Positions 7,436-17,646 are shown, counted from the stretch's first letter. The stretch: 64,000 nt of DNA from Agrobacterium tumefaciens (GCA_017744915.1 JAGIAH010000007.1:1-64000); one strand, 5' to 3'. Numbers and translations are program-made. Notes: a model not told the origin generated them from the sequence alone.

Positions 7436-9625
7436 ATGGTAACGATCATTCAGGATGACGGAGCGGAGACTTACGAGACGAAAGGCGGCATCAAGGTCAG
7501 CCGAAAGCGCCGGCCCGCCGATTACGCCAGCGCCATCGATAATTACATCGAGAAGCTCGATTCCCATCGCGGCGCGGTTTTCTCGTCCAACTATGAATAT
7601 CCCGGCCGTTACACCCGCTGGGATACGGCCATCGTTGACCCGCCGCTCGGCATCTCCTGTTTCGGTCGCAAGATGTGGATCGAGGCCTATAATGGCCGCG
7701 GCGAAGTGCTGCTCAGTTTCATCACCGAAAAGCTGAAGGCGACACCCGATCTCACTCTCGGCGCCTCCTCCGTCCGCCGCCTCGATCTCACCGTCAACGA
7801 ACCGGACCGCGTCTTCACCGAAGAAGAACGCTCGAAAATCCCGACCGTCTTCACGGCACTGCGCGCCATCGTCGATCTCTTCTATTCGAGCGCGGATTCG
7901 GCCATCGGCCTGTTCGGCGCCTTCGGTTACGATCTCGCCTTCCAGTTCGACGCGATCAAGCTGTCGCTCGCGCGCCCGGAAGACCAGCGCGACATGGTGC
8001 TGTTCCTGCCCGACGAAATCCTCGTCGTCGACCACTATTCCGCCAAGGCCTGGATCGACCGCTATGATTTCGAAAAGGGCGGCGTGACGACGGATGGCAA
8101 GTCCTCCGACATCACCCCCGATCCGTTCAAGACCACCGATACCATCCCGCCCAAGGGCGACCACCGCCCCGGCGAATATTCCGAGCTGGTGGTGAAGGCC
8201 AAGGAAAGCTTCCGCCGCGGTGATCTGTTCGAGGTCGTTCCCGGCCAGAAGTTCATGGAACGCTGCGAAAGCAATCCATCGGCGATCTCCCGCCGCCTGA
8301 AGGCGATCAACCCCTCGCCCTATTCCTTCTTCATCAATCTCGGCCATCAGGAATATCTGGTCGGCGCTTCGCCGGAAATGTTCGTGCGCGTCTCCGGCCG
8401 CCGCATCGAGACCTGCCCGATTTCCGGCACCATCAAGCGCGGCGACGATCCGATTGCCGACAGCGAGCAGATCCTGAAGCTGCTCAACTCGAAGAAGGAC
8501 GAGTCCGAACTGACCATGTGTTCGGACGTAGACCGCAACGACAAGAGCCGCGTCTGCGAACCGGGCTCGGTGAAGGTCATCGGCCGCCGCCAGATCGAGA
8601 TGTATTCGCGCCTCATCCACACGGTGGACCATATTGAGGGCCGCCTGCGTGACGACATGGATGCCTTTGACGGCTTCCTCAGCCACGCCTGGGCCGTCAC
8701 CGTCACCGGTGCACCGAAGCTCTGGGCCATGCGTTTCATCGAAGGTCATGAAAAGAGCCCGCGCGCCTGGTATGGCGGTGCGATCGGCATGGTCGGTTTT
8801 AATGGCGACATGAATACCGGCCTGACGCTGCGCACCATCCGCATCAAGGACGGCATCGCCGAAGTGCGCGCCGGTGCGACGCTGCTCAACGATTCCAATC
8901 CGCAGGAAGAAGAAGCAGAAACCGAACTGAAGGCATCCGCCATGATCGCCGCCATTCGTGACGCAAGGGGCACCAACGCCGCTGCCACCAAGCGCGATGC
9001 CGCCAAGGTGGGCACCGGCGTCAAGATCCTGCTGGTCGACCACGAAGACAGTTTCGTGCACACGCTGGCGAATTATTTCCGCCAGACGGGCGCAACCGTC
9101 TCCACCGTCAGAACGCCGGTGGCGGCAGATGTGTTCGACCGCTTCCAGCCGGACCTCGTCGTCTTGTCTCCCGGACCGGGCAGCCCGACGGATTTCGACT
9201 GCAAGGCGACGATCAAGGCCGCCCGCGCCCGGGACCTGCCGATCTTCGGCGTCTGCCTCGGCCTTCAGGCTTTGGCGGAGGCCTATGGCGGCGAGTTGCG
9301 CCAGCTTGCGGTGCCGATGCACGGCAAGCCCTCGCGTATCCGCGTGCTGGAACCCGGCCTCGTCTTCTCCGGCCTCGGCAAGGAAGTGACCGTTGGCCGT
9401 TATCACTCGATCTTCGCCGACCCAGCCACCCTGCCGCGTGATTTCATCATCACTGCGGAAAGCGAGGACGGCACGATCATGGGCATCGAACACGCCAAGG
9501 AACCGGTGGCCGCGGTTCAGTTCCACCCCGAATCGATCATGACGCTCGGCCAGGACGCCGGCATGCGGATGATTGAAAATGTCGTGGTGCATCTGACCCG
9601 CAAGGCGAAGACGAAAGCGGCGTAA
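7436..9625 (+). CDS. trpE: Anthranilate synthase, fused TrpE-TrpG
   Basis: This 729-residue fusion makes anthranilate from chorismate and glutamine, the first committed step of tryptophan synthesis. Residues 1 to about 515 are the TrpE aminase component, with the chorismate-binding blocks [25 protein letters not shown] and [13 protein letters not shown]. Residues about 522-725 are the TrpG class I glutamine amidotransferase, starting [11 protein letters not shown], with oxyanion-loop LSPGPGSP and the catalytic triad C607, H697 and E699. The single-polypeptide form is typical of Rhizobiaceae. Expression is controlled by the attenuator just upstream, and the family is feedback-inhibited by tryptophan. 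Its stop overlaps the next start as TAATG. Confidence 0.97.
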   Translation: MVTIIQDDGAETYETKGGIKVSRKRRPADYASAIDNYIEKLDSHRGAVFSSNYEYPGRYTRWDTAIVDPPLGISCFGRKMWIEAYNGRGEVLLSFITEKLKATPDLTLGASSVRRLDLTVNEPDRVFTEEERSKIPTVFTALRAIVDLFYSSADSAIGLFGAFGYDLAFQFDAIKLSLARPEDQRDMVLFLPDEILVVDHYSAKAWIDRYDFEKGGVTTDGKSSDITPDPFKTTDTIPPKGDHRPGEYSELVVKAKESFRRGDLFEVVPGQKFMERCESNPSAISRRLKAINPSPYSFFINLGHQEYLVGASPEMFVRVSGRRIETCPISGTIKRGDDPIADSEQILKLLNSKKDESELTMCSDVDRNDKSRVCEPGSVKVIGRRQIEMYSRLIHTVDHIEGRLRDDMDAFDGFLSHAWAVTVTGAPKLWAMRFIEGHEKSPRAWYGGAIGMVGFNGDMNTGLTLRTIRIKDGIAEVRAGATLLNDSNPQEEEAETELKASAMIAAIRDARGTNAAATKRDAAKVGTGVKILLVDHEDSFVHTLANYFRQTGATVSTVRTPVAADVFDRFQPDLVVLSPGPGSPTDFDCKATIKAARARDLPIFGVCLGLQALAEAYGGELRQLAVPMHGKPSRIRVLEPGLVFSGLGKEVTVGRYHSIFADPATLPRDFIITAESEDGTIMGIEHAKEPVAAVQFHPESIMTLGQDAGMRMIENVVVHLTRKAKTKAA

Positions 9626-10134
9626 TGGTTTCTGCCGACACCATCAGCATCGAGCCGATCCGGGCGGAGCACGTTGAAAGTTTTCACCGTGCTCTCGATG
9701 CGGTGTCGCGCGAGCGGAAATATCTGAGCTTTCTGGAGGCGCCGCCGCTCGATTCGGTCCGCGCTTTCGTTCTCGACATGATCGAAAACGACCATCCGCA
9801 ATTCGTGGCGATTGCGGATGGCGAGGTAGCCGGCTGGTGCGATATTCGCCGCCAGGACAGGGCGACCCGCGCCCATTGCGGCACGCTCGGCATGGGCATC
9901 CTGCCCGCCTATCGCGACAAGGGGTTGGGTGGACGGCTGATGCGGCAGACACTCGATGCCGCGCGCGAATTCGGGCTGCATCGTGTGGAACTGAGCGTGC
10001 ATGCGGACAATGCGAGAGCAATTGCGCTTTATGAAAAGATCGGCTTCGTGCATGAGGGCCGGGCCCGTGATGCCGTTTCGATCGATGGGCGTTACGTAGA
10101 CAGCCTGAACATGGCGATCGTCTTCGGCAACTAA
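9625..10134 (+). CDS. GNAT family N-acetyltransferase
   Basis: This 169-residue protein belongs to the RimJ/RimL-like part of the GNAT superfamily, which transfers acetyl groups from acetyl-CoA to amines. The CoA-binding motif A is visible as LGMGILPAYRDKGLGGRLM (about residues 89-107), followed by ARAIALYEKIGFVHEGRARD, the usual motif B with its conserved Asn upstream and Tyr. The ATG overlaps the trpE(G) stop by one base, so it is probably translated with trpE(G) and affected by the same attenuator. The substrate is unknown. Its 3' end overlaps the convergent HD-GYP gene by four bases. Confidence 0.85.
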   Translation: MVSADTISIEPIRAEHVESFHRALDAVSRERKYLSFLEAPPLDSVRAFVLDMIENDHPQFVAIADGEVAGWCDIRRQDRATRAHCGTLGMGILPAYRDKGLGGRLMRQTLDAAREFGLHRVELSVHADNARAIALYEKIGFVHEGRARDAVSIDGRYVDSLNMAIVFGN

Positions 10135-11078
10135 CCCCTCGGCAGCGAGGCGGAAATGCACAGCGCGAATTTCTTCAGAAGCGGCAAGTCGAAATGCCCT
10201 TCCCGCCGCAGCATCCAGGTCAGCGCGTCATTCGCCGTCCATGGCGTCTTGTAAGGCCGGACCGAGGTGACGGCATCATAGACGTCGCAGATCGCCGCGA
10301 TCCGCGTGTAGAGGCTGATCTCGTCACCCGCACGGCCGCTCGGATAACCGCCGCCATCCATCCGCTCATGATGGTTGAAACAGATATCGAGCACCATTTC
10401 CGGCATGTTCGCATTGCGCGACAGGATCTCCCGGCCGAATACGGGATGAAGATTGATGATCTCCCGCTCATTGGCGCTCAGCCGTTCCGCCTTGTTGAGG
10501 ATCGCCGAGGGAATTTCCACCTTGCCGATATCGTGCAGCAGCCCGCTGATGCCGAGCAGATCGACCGTTCCCCTGTCGAGCCCGAGATAATTGCCGAAAT
10601 GGATCATCAGGCCGCTGACGGACACCGAATGCACGAAGGTCGTTTCATCCTTCGATTTCAGGCGGGTAACGCCGATGAAAATCGCCGGGTTGGTCTGCAC
10701 GGCATCGGAAATCCTGCCCGCAGCAGCAGCCATGCCCTTCAGCGAAACAGAACCGCCGGCTTCGGCAGCGGCAAAGGTTCCGGCAATCGCATCAGCTGCC
10801 GAGCGCACGGCATGGGTGATGGCGGCGATGGTTTCCGGGCAATCGTCGGATCGCGTCAGGGCCGCCCCGGCGGATTGCGCGCCGCCTTCGGCATCATTTC
10901 CCTTGGCCGTATTGATGATGATGTTTTCGGCGCCGCTCGTTTTCAGTTGACGCATCAATTCCTCATGCCGCAAAAGAAAGCGGTGCCGCCTTGAAAATCT
11001 CTGGTCCGAAACGGTCCCTTCGACCGCTTCGATAAACATGCCGAGCGTCAGCTGCTGGGTGGAAATTCGTTTAAGCAT
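10131..11078 (-). CDS. HD-GYP domain protein, probable cyclic-di-GMP phosphodiesterase
   Basis: This 315-residue protein has an N-terminal DUF3391-type domain (about 1-130, beginning LKRISTQQLTLGMFIEA) and a C-terminal HD-GYP domain (about 140-290). The metal-binding HD pair is H182-D183 in HDIGKVEIP. The family signature HHERMDGGGYP is intact at 236-246, as is the later DVYDAVTSVRPYK segment. HD-GYP proteins hydrolyse cyclic di-GMP to GMP and so tune motility and biofilm formation. No receiver or membrane segment is present, so the protein should be cytosolic and constitutively available. It is a single gene, convergent with the acetyltransferase. Confidence 0.92.
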   Translation of the reverse strand: MLKRISTQQLTLGMFIEAVEGTVSDQRFSRRHRFLLRHEELMRQLKTSGAENIIINTAKGNDAEGGAQSAGAALTRSDDCPETIAAITHAVRSAADAIAGTFAAAEAGGSVSLKGMAAAAGRISDAVQTNPAIFIGVTRLKSKDETTFVHSVSVSGLMIHFGNYLGLDRGTVDLLGISGLLHDIGKVEIPSAILNKAERLSANEREIINLHPVFGREILSRNANMPEMVLDICFNHHERMDGGGYPSGRAGDEISLYTRIAAICDVYDAVTSVRPYKTPWTANDALTWMLRREGHFDLPLLKKFALCISASLPRG

Positions 11079-11356
11079 CGGACGCTTTCATTTTTCTTCC
11101 CGGGAATGATAACCTGAAGCCGCAATTCGTAAAAACGTCGGCGCTGGACCGGCTGAAATATAAAGGTGAAGTTGAGCCTTCCCGGCAGCGCCTAAACTTG
11201 GACCTTCGAAGATTAGATAGCATAAATATGAAAATTTTTTACTCCGGATATATTTAAAACCCGAAGAATCAGTCCGAATAGACCAAGAAACAACCTGAGA
11301 ATGTAAATAATAAAAGTTCTCGCATACCACGTAGATCAGGAGCCGAAGAAACCCGC

Positions 11357-13051
11357 ATGAACTCAAAACTCGAAACGCGCATCGATCAGGGTACGGGCCG
11401 CGAACCGGCGGATATGGTTCTCAAGGGCGGACGCTTCTTCGACCTCGTCACCGGAGAACTCGTTGCATCGGATATTGCCATTTGCGGCGACACCATCGTC
11501 GGAACCTCGGCGAATTACAAAGGCCGCCGGGAAATCGACATTTCCGGAAAAATCGTCGTTCCGGGTTTCATCGATACACATCTCCATATCGAATCCTCGC
11601 TCGTCACGCCGCATGAATTCGACCGCTGCGTTCTGCCCTACGGGGTTACCACCGCCATCTGCGACCCGCATGAGATTGCCAATGTGCTGGGCACGGAAGG
11701 GCTTCAGTTCTTCCTCGACAGCGCGCTCGAAACCATCATGGACATTCGCGTGCAGCTGTCCTCCTGCGTGCCCGCCACGCACCTGGAAACCGCAGGCGCC
11801 GATCTGCCGATCGAAAAGCTGCTGCCGTTCCGCAATCATCCGAAGGTCATCGGCCTTGCCGAATTCATGAATTTCCCGGGCGTCATCCACAAGGACCCGG
11901 TCTGCATGGCGAAGCTCGAGGCCTTTCAGGGCCAGCATATCGACGGGCATGCGCCGCTTCTCTCGGGAACGGCGCTGAACGGTTATCTCTCAGCCGGCAT
12001 CCGCACCGAACATGAATGCACGAGCGCTGCCGAAGCGCTCGAAAAAATCCGCAAGGGCATGCATATTCTGGTGCGTGAAGGCTCCGTCTCGAAGGACCTG
12101 CATGCCCTGATGCCGATCATCACCGAGCGCCTGTCACCCTATCTGGCGCTCTGCACGGATGATCGCAACCCGCTCGATATAGCCGAACAGGGCCATCTCG
12201 ACTATATGATCCGCACTGCGATCGCCAGCGGCGTGGAACCGCTCGCCATCTATCGTGCGGCCTCGATTTCCGCCGCGAAAGCCTTTGGCCTGCGTGATCG
12301 CGGCCTTGTCGCGCCGGGCTGGCGCGCCGATCTCGTGGTCGTCGACAGCCTGCAGAACTGCAAGGCCAGCATGGTCTTTTCCGGCGGCCGCATCGTCGAT
12401 GACGCACTGTTTGCCACGCGCAAGCCGGTGGCGCCCGTCGGTCTCGACAGCGTCAAGGCAAGGCCGGTGCTCGCCTCCCATTTCGGTGTGCCGGTCACGG
12501 AAGGCGAAACTCCTGTCATGGGCGTACTTCCCGGCAAGATCATCACCGAGCACCGCCGCTACAAGCTGCCGACGGACGGCAACCAGACGACCGTCGATCT
12601 CGAGAATGACATCATCAAGGTCGCCGTCATCGAACGGCATGGCAAGAACGGCAACCACGCCAATGGTTTCGTGCAGGGCTTCGGCCTGAAAAAGGGCGCC
12701 ATCGCCTCCACCGTCGGCCATGACAGCCACAATATCTGCGTTGTCGGCGTGAACGAAGACGACATGGCGCGGGCCGCCAACCGGCTCGGTGAAATCAAGG
12801 GCGGTTTCGTCGTGGTGGAGGACGGCAAGGTGACAGGCGAAATCGCGCTGCCCGTCGCCGGGCTCATGAGCCTCGAACCTTACGAGACGGTGCGCGATAC
12901 GCTGCACACCCTGCGCAAGGCCGCCTACGCGCTCGGCACGACGCTGGAGGAGCCCTTCCTGCAGGTGGCCTTCCTGCCACTGCCCGTCATTCCGCACCTG
13001 AAGATTTCGGATAAGGGCATGGTGGATGTGGATCGGTTTGCGCTGATCTGA
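11357..13051 (+). CDS. ade: Adenine deaminase
   Basis: This 564-residue amidohydrolase converts adenine to hypoxanthine and ammonia. The metal-binding DTHLHIESS sits at the start of the TIM barrel, followed by [11 protein letters not shown] and EFMNFPGV, with CTDDRNPLD carrying the late metal-binding Asp. The C-terminal third (from about residue 390, with [16 protein letters not shown] and [10 protein letters not shown]) is typical of Ade. Length and order fit the family. AGGAG lies 14 bases before the ATG, a longer gap than usual. It is a single transcription unit in an AT-rich promoter region and would feed hypoxanthine to the xanthine dehydrogenase encoded further along the window. Confidence 0.95.
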   Translation: MNSKLETRIDQGTGREPADMVLKGGRFFDLVTGELVASDIAICGDTIVGTSANYKGRREIDISGKIVVPGFIDTHLHIESSLVTPHEFDRCVLPYGVTTAICDPHEIANVLGTEGLQFFLDSALETIMDIRVQLSSCVPATHLETAGADLPIEKLLPFRNHPKVIGLAEFMNFPGVIHKDPVCMAKLEAFQGQHIDGHAPLLSGTALNGYLSAGIRTEHECTSAAEALEKIRKGMHILVREGSVSKDLHALMPIITERLSPYLALCTDDRNPLDIAEQGHLDYMIRTAIASGVEPLAIYRAASISAAKAFGLRDRGLVAPGWRADLVVVDSLQNCKASMVFSGGRIVDDALFATRKPVAPVGLDSVKARPVLASHFGVPVTEGETPVMGVLPGKIITEHRRYKLPTDGNQTTVDLENDIIKVAVIERHGKNGNHANGFVQGFGLKKGAIASTVGHDSHNICVVGVNEDDMARAANRLGEIKGGFVVVEDGKVTGEIALPVAGLMSLEPYETVRDTLHTLRKAAYALGTTLEEPFLQVAFLPLPVIPHLKISDKGMVDVDRFALI

Positions 13052-13081
13052 CAGACGGGAAATATCTCGGCGGGATGAAAC

Positions 13082-13126
13082 GCCAAACCCTCATTCCTGT
13101 GCTTGTCACAAGAATGAGGGTTTGGC
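13082..13126. repeat. Long palindrome with CCTCATTC core (copy 1)
   Basis: Fifteen bases (13082-13096) pair perfectly with 13112-13126, and inner pairing CTGTG/CACAA brings the stem to about 19 bp with loop CTTGT. The core CCCTCATTCCTGTG recurs at 16348 with the loop in the opposite orientation. No T-tract follows on either strand. It lies between convergent ade and the acetyltransferase gene and could serve as a terminator for both, but its repetition suggests a dispersed palindromic element. Confidence 0.75.
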
Positions 13127-13147
13127 AAAAAACGTTATATTCCACCT

Positions 13148-13600
13148 TCAATCCAGGGACAGCCGCTTGCGGAAATAAACCACCCGCTCCGTCTCCTCAA
13201 ACCCCAGCGCCGCATGCATGCGATGGGAATCGACATTTGCAATATCGGCATCGGACGCAAGCTCGCTGACGCCCTGGCCGGTGGCCCAGCGGGTCACCTC
13301 CTCCACCAGCGCTGCGGCAACGCCCTGTCTGCGAAACGCCTCCTCGACATAGATTCCCTCGAGAAACGCCACGGGCGAGGTATCGCAACCATTGACGTAG
13401 TCCCGCCGCAGGCTGACTTCGGCAAAACCAATAGCCACTCCAGCCGAATCGTGGACGATAAATCCAGCCCCGGTTTCGGAGACGGCCTGCAACTCCGCCC
13501 TATGTTCGGCGGGCACGGTATCCGGCCACAACCGGTGCCGCAAAAGGCACCAGTCGTCCTGATAATCCGCAGCGTTTCTGACAAGAAATTGCCCGCTCAC
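13148..13600 (-). CDS. GNAT acetyltransferase, AAC(6')-I-like
   Basis: This protein of about 150 residues resembles aminoglycoside 6'-N-acetyltransferases of the GNAT superfamily: LLRHRLWPD near the N-terminus, FLEGIYVEEAFRRQGVAAAL as CoA-binding motif A, and NVDSHRMHAALGFEETERVVYFRK at the end. Chromosomal members often have other natural substrates, so drug resistance should not be assumed. I place the start at the GTG at 13600, which overlaps the alpha-glucosidase stop as GTGA; a TTG at 13615 would add five residues. Translational coupling to the upstream glucosidase gene is likely. The gene ends at the long palindrome. Confidence 0.8.
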   Translation of the reverse strand: MSGQFLVRNAADYQDDWCLLRHRLWPDTVPAEHRAELQAVSETGAGFIVHDSAGVAIGFAEVSLRRDYVNGCDTSPVAFLEGIYVEEAFRRQGVAAALVEEVTRWATGQGVSELASDADIANVDSHRMHAALGFEETERVVYFRKRLSLD

Positions 13601-15261
13601 GCAACGATCCCGCAAAACACATCCAGCCCGTCGAGCTTGACGATCCCCGCATCATAAAGCGGTGAAAACCCCGGCATCGGCAGGATATCCGTAACACGCA
13701 TGGCCTTTGGCACGGGAAATTCCACCGCTTCGCGGGTCAGGTTGAAAACGAACAGCAGTTTTTCATCGCCCTTCTGGCGCGTGAAGGCCAGCACATCGAG
13801 ATTGGTCTTGATGAAGTGCATATCGCCGTCGCGCAGCGCGCCATGGCTTTTGCGGAACGACAGGACGGCGCGATAATGGTTGAGAACCGAGTCCGGCTTG
13901 CGCTCCTGCGCATCCACGGCCTGCATGGCATGCACATAGGGCACCGGCAGCCACGGCTTTTCGGCGCTTGAGAATCCGGCATTGGGTTTACCCGTCTCCC
14001 ACACCATCGGTGTGCGGCATCCGTCGCGGCCCTTGAAGGCGGGCCAGAAGCGGATGCCATAGGGGTCGCGCAGATCCTCGAAGGAAAGTTCGGCCTCGGT
14101 CAGCCCCAGTTCCTCGCCCTGATAGAGACATATGGAGCCGCGCAGGCTGGAAAGAACGCAGATGGCGAGTTTCGCCACCCGTGTCTGCTCCTCCACGCTT
14201 TCGGAAAAGCGGCTGAGATGGCGCACCACATCATGGTTGGAAAAGGCCCAGCACACCCAGCCATCCTTGACGATCTTGCCGAAAGTCTCGACCGATGCAC
14301 GCAGGTGCTTCGCGCTGAAGTCCGGCCCCAGCAGATCGAACGTATAACACATGTTGAGCTTGTCATTGCCGGACGTATAGGCCGCCACCGTCTTCAGCGA
14401 TCGCGCCCCGTCGCCCACCTCACCCACCGTGGCCCGGTCCTCATATTCATCGAGCAACGCGCGGAAGCGCTTCAGGAAAACCACGTTTTCCGGCCGCGTC
14501 TTGTCGTAGAGATGGTCCTGCATGCCATAGGGATTGACGTCGGATGCATCGAGACCAAAGCTTTCCTCATCGTAAAGCGGCGGGTTGTCGCGCAAAAGCT
14601 TGTCATGGAAATAATGGTTGACGGTATCGAGCCGGAAACCATCCACACCGCGATCAAGCCAGAAACGCACGGTCTCCAGCAGCGCATCCTGAACGTCGGG
14701 ATTGTGGAAATTGAGGTCCGGCTGCGAGGCGAGGAAGCTGTGCATGTAGTATTGCTTGCGCACGCCGTCCCATTCCCATGCCGGGCCGCCGAACACGGAA
14801 AGCCAGTTGGTGGGGGCAGTGCCATCCGGCTTGGGATTGGCCCAGACATACCAGTCCGCCTTGCTGTTGGTGCGGCTGGCACGGCTGTCCACGAACCATG
14901 GATGCTGGTCTGACGTGTGCGAAATGACCTGATCGATGATGACCTTCAGCCCCAGCCGGTGCGCCTCGGCCATCAGGGCGTCGAAATCGGCAAGCGTGCC
15001 GAACATCGGATCGACATTGCAATAATCGGAAACATCATAACCCATATCGGCCATGGGCGAGGTGAAGAAGGGCGAGAGCCAGATGCCATCCACACCGAGC
15101 GAGGCGATATAGGGCAGCCGTTTCGTCACCCCGGCAAGATCGCCGTAACCGTCGCCGGTCGTGTCCTGAAACGAGCGCGGATAGACCTGATAGATCACCG
15201 CTCCTTTCCACCAGTCCGATTGTGCGTGAGATTTATGGACCGGGGCATGGGGCAGCGTCAT
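13597..15261 (-). CDS. aglA: GH13 alpha-glucosidase
   Basis: This 554-residue cytosolic enzyme hydrolyses alpha-glucosides such as sucrose, maltose or trehalulose to free sugars. The alpha-amylase (GH13) regions are present in order: DQVISHTSDQHPWF, the nucleophile Asp in DGFRLDTVNHY, the acid Glu in ATVGEVGD, and FSNHDVVR with the transition-state Asp. No signal peptide is seen. It resembles rhizobial AglA, but the aglEFGK transporter and kinase genes that accompany it in Sinorhizobium are absent here. The divergent neighbour is a PfkB sugar kinase and the downstream gene is an acetyltransferase coupled by a GTGA overlap. Confidence 0.88.
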   Translation of the reverse strand: MTLPHAPVHKSHAQSDWWKGAVIYQVYPRSFQDTTGDGYGDLAGVTKRLPYIASLGVDGIWLSPFFTSPMADMGYDVSDYCNVDPMFGTLADFDALMAEAHRLGLKVIIDQVISHTSDQHPWFVDSRASRTNSKADWYVWANPKPDGTAPTNWLSVFGGPAWEWDGVRKQYYMHSFLASQPDLNFHNPDVQDALLETVRFWLDRGVDGFRLDTVNHYFHDKLLRDNPPLYDEESFGLDASDVNPYGMQDHLYDKTRPENVVFLKRFRALLDEYEDRATVGEVGDGARSLKTVAAYTSGNDKLNMCYTFDLLGPDFSAKHLRASVETFGKIVKDGWVCWAFSNHDVVRHLSRFSESVEEQTRVAKLAICVLSSLRGSICLYQGEELGLTEAELSFEDLRDPYGIRFWPAFKGRDGCRTPMVWETGKPNAGFSSAEKPWLPVPYVHAMQAVDAQERKPDSVLNHYRAVLSFRKSHGALRDGDMHFIKTNLDVLAFTRQKGDEKLLFVFNLTREAVEFPVPKAMRVTDILPMPGFSPLYDAGIVKLDGLDVFCGIVA

Positions 15262-15416
15262 CGGCGATCTCCTGAGGGTGTCTCGCCGGAGAATATAAAG
15301 CCGCTGCGTCCGCGTAAACCGGAACTTCGCACATGCACAAACGGCCAGAACCGCCCTTGTCAGCGGCGCGCACTCGTCGTAAGCCGCATGGCTGGAAAAA
15401 ACGGGAGGATGACGGC

Positions 15417-16337
15417 GTGGGCGGACGGTTTCTGTCGATTGGCGAATGCATGGTGGAACTGTCGCAGGCCGGCAACGGGCTGCTGCGCAAGGGTTTCGCC
15501 GGGGATACGTTCAATACCGCCTGGTATGCCCGCGCCTGCCTGCCGGAAGACTGGTCCGTCGATTATTTCACCGCGCTCGGCGACGATCCGCTGTCGGAAG
15601 ACATGCTGGCCTTCATCACGGAAGCCGGCATCGGCACGGAAAAAATCCGCCGCATCAAGGGCGGCACGCCCGGCCTTTACCTCATCAACCTGAAGGATGG
15701 CGAACGCACCTTCAGCTACTGGCGCAATGCCGCCGCCGCAAGACAGCTGGCCGCGGATGCGGATCACCTGCGCCGGACGGTGGAAAGCGCCGATGTGGTC
15801 TATTTCTCCGGCATCACGCTCGCCATTCTCACCTCCGCGCATGATGTCGATACATTCCTCGCAGAGCTGCGCCGCGCCAAGGCGGCCGGCAAGCTGGTGG
15901 TCTTCGATCCCAACATCCGCCCGCGCCTCTGGGCCGACAGGGATGTGATGCTGGAGACGATCTCCAATGGTGCCCGCGCCGCAACGCTGGTCATGCCGAG
16001 TTTCGATGACGAGGCCAGCCATTTCGGCGACGTTTCCGTGGAAGCGACCATCGACCGCTACCGTTCGCTCGATGTCAAAAATATCGTCGTGAAGGACGGT
16101 GCCAAGGGCGCGACGCTCGATTTCGGCGGCAACCGCAGCCATGCCCCGGCGATGAAAGCCGTGGAAGTGGTCGATACAACAAGCGCCGGCGACAGCTTCA
16201 ACGGCGCCTTCCTCGCGCGTTATGTGACCGGCAGTTCTCCCGAAGAGGCCGCCACCTTCGCCGCAAGGGCCGCCGCAACCGTCATCGGCCACCACGGCGC
16301 GCTGATCAGCCCCGAGCTGCTTCCGCTGGTGGGATAG
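15417..16337 (+). CDS. kdgK: PfkB-family sugar kinase, probable 2-dehydro-3-deoxygluconokinase
   Basis: This 306-residue kinase has the PfkB family layout: N-terminal GGRFLSIGECMVELS, the substrate-lid FAGDTFNTAWYA, and the second signature DTTSAGDSFNGAF with the catalytic Asp. The closest recognised type is KdgK, which phosphorylates 2-keto-3-deoxygluconate in pectin and uronate catabolism. Other PfkB kinases of ribokinase type cannot be excluded. I chose the GTG at 15417 because GGGAGG lies eight bases before it; an upstream ATG at 15333 would add 28 charged residues that other members lack. It diverges from aglA and is followed by a short palindromic repeat. Confidence 0.85.
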   Translation: MGGRFLSIGECMVELSQAGNGLLRKGFAGDTFNTAWYARACLPEDWSVDYFTALGDDPLSEDMLAFITEAGIGTEKIRRIKGGTPGLYLINLKDGERTFSYWRNAAAARQLAADADHLRRTVESADVVYFSGITLAILTSAHDVDTFLAELRRAKAAGKLVVFDPNIRPRLWADRDVMLETISNGARAATLVMPSFDDEASHFGDVSVEATIDRYRSLDVKNIVVKDGAKGATLDFGGNRSHAPAMKAVEVVDTTSAGDSFNGAFLARYVTGSSPEEAATFAARAAATVIGHHGALISPELLPLVG

Positions 16338-16347
16338 CCCCCTCTAC

Positions 16348-16380
16348 CCCTCATTCCTGTGACAAGCACAGGGATGAGGG
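16348..16380. repeat. Short palindrome with CCTCATTC core (copy 2, inverted)
   Basis: CCCTCATTCCTGTG (16348-16361) pairs with CACAGGGATGAGGG (16367-16380) around loop ACAAG, with one T-G pair. It is the same core as at 13082, but its loop is the reverse complement of CTTGT there, so the two copies are in opposite orientation. It lies ten bases after the kinase stop codon. Confidence 0.7.
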
Positions 16381-16591
16381 CAGAAGAGAGCATCACGGAC
16401 ACCCGCACGTTTCAGATATGCCGCACTGATGCCAATAATTACGTTATCTGGCACCCTTTCGACTGCACAAAAACCCCACTTCCCCACCGTCACACACCCT
16501 GACATGATCCTGTAACACGCACCCCGCATATACGGGCAGAAGCCGGGCAATGGGGATTCGCCTGTGCGCAGATGAGCAGGATCAGTGTTTC

Positions 16592-17641
16592 ATGACGAGA
16601 ATCACGATTGTCACAGATGCCTGGCACCCGCAGGTCAACGGCGTGGTTCGCTCGATTGAAAACACCAATACCGAACTGGCGCGGCTCGGTGTCGATGTGC
16701 GCATGGTCACGCCGCAGAGTTTCTACAGCATCCCCTGCCCCACCTATCCGGAAATCCGCCTGTCGGTCGCCGGATATCGCCGCGTGGCGGCGGAGATTGA
16801 AAAAAGCCAGCCCTCCTTCGTGCATATCGCGACGGAAGGGCCGCTGGGCTTCATGGCGCGGCGCTGGTGTGTGAAGAACCGCATGCGGTTTTCCACCAGC
16901 TATCACACCCGCTTCCCGGAATATGTCGCGGCACGTTTCCCTGTCCCGGAAAGCTGGCTTTATGCTTTCGTGCGCTGGTTCCACAATGGCGGCAACACCT
17001 GCATGGTGGCGACCCCGAGCCTTGAGACCGAACTGGAGGCCCGCGGCGTGCGCAACCTGAAGCGCTGGAGCCGCGGCATCGACGCCGAGCTTTTCCATCC
17101 ACGCCCGAAGACGAAGCTTCCTTTCGACCTGCCACGGCCGATCTTCATGACGGTGGGTCGTGTGGCGGTGGAGAAGAACCTGCCGGAATTCCTGGAACTC
17201 GACCTGCCGGGCTCGAAGGTCGTCATCGGCGACGGCCCTGCCCGTCGGGAATTGCAGGAAAAATATCCGGATGTGCTGTTCACCGGCATTAAGACGGGTG
17301 AAGACCTCGCCGACGCCTATGCGCAGGCCGATGTCTTCGTTTTCCCCTCGAAGACCGATACATTCGGCAACACCATTCTCGAAGCGCTGGCAAGCGGCGT
17401 GCCCGTGGCCGCCTTCCCCGTCACCGGGCCGATAGACATTCTCGGCGGCAATCCGGGTGCGGGAGCGCTGGATCACAATCTTCGCGATGCCTGTCTGGCA
17501 GCGCTGCATTGCTCGCCGCAGGAGGCTCTGGCGCTTTCCAAAAGCTACAGCTGGGAAAAGGCCTCAAAACAATTCCTCGACAATGTCATCCACGCCGCCG
17601 GCAAAACCCTGCCGCTGCTGTCGCGCTCGCAGCTTGCATGA
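16592..17641 (+). CDS. Glycosyltransferase family 4 protein
   Basis: This 349-residue GT-B enzyme has the N-terminal acceptor domain starting TRITIVTDAWHPQVNGVVRS, the hallmark of GT4 mannosyl- or glucosyltransferases that act on lipids. The C-terminal nucleotide-sugar domain carries GRVAVEKNLPEFL and the Glu-x7-Glu region FPSKTDTFGNTILEALASG. Similar proteins glycosylate diacylglycerol or phosphatidylinositol-type acceptors at the inner membrane, so membrane glycolipid synthesis is a reasonable guess. The ATG at 16592 follows AGGAT by about ten bases and starts exactly at the conserved fold, unlike the upstream ATG at 16550. Sugar donor and acceptor are not determined. Confidence 0.85.
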   Translation: MTRITIVTDAWHPQVNGVVRSIENTNTELARLGVDVRMVTPQSFYSIPCPTYPEIRLSVAGYRRVAAEIEKSQPSFVHIATEGPLGFMARRWCVKNRMRFSTSYHTRFPEYVAARFPVPESWLYAFVRWFHNGGNTCMVATPSLETELEARGVRNLKRWSRGIDAELFHPRPKTKLPFDLPRPIFMTVGRVAVEKNLPEFLELDLPGSKVVIGDGPARRELQEKYPDVLFTGIKTGEDLADAYAQADVFVFPSKTDTFGNTILEALASGVPVAAFPVTGPIDILGGNPGAGALDHNLRDACLAALHCSPQEALALSKSYSWEKASKQFLDNVIHAAGKTLPLLSRSQLA

Positions 17642-17646
17642 GGTGA

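Noticed and set aside
7343-9592. 749-codon minus-strand frame antisense to trpE(G)
   Set aside because: A shadow frame; trpE(G) has the leader, attenuator and all catalytic residues.
11079-11356. Possible purine riboswitch before ade
   Set aside because: The AT-rich leader has no recognisable purine aptamer helices, and that class is mainly known from Firmicutes.
13148-13600. AAC(6')-like gene as an antibiotic-resistance determinant
   Set aside because: Chromosomal context and coupling to a glucosidase give no sign of a resistance cassette, and GNAT proteins vary widely in substrate.
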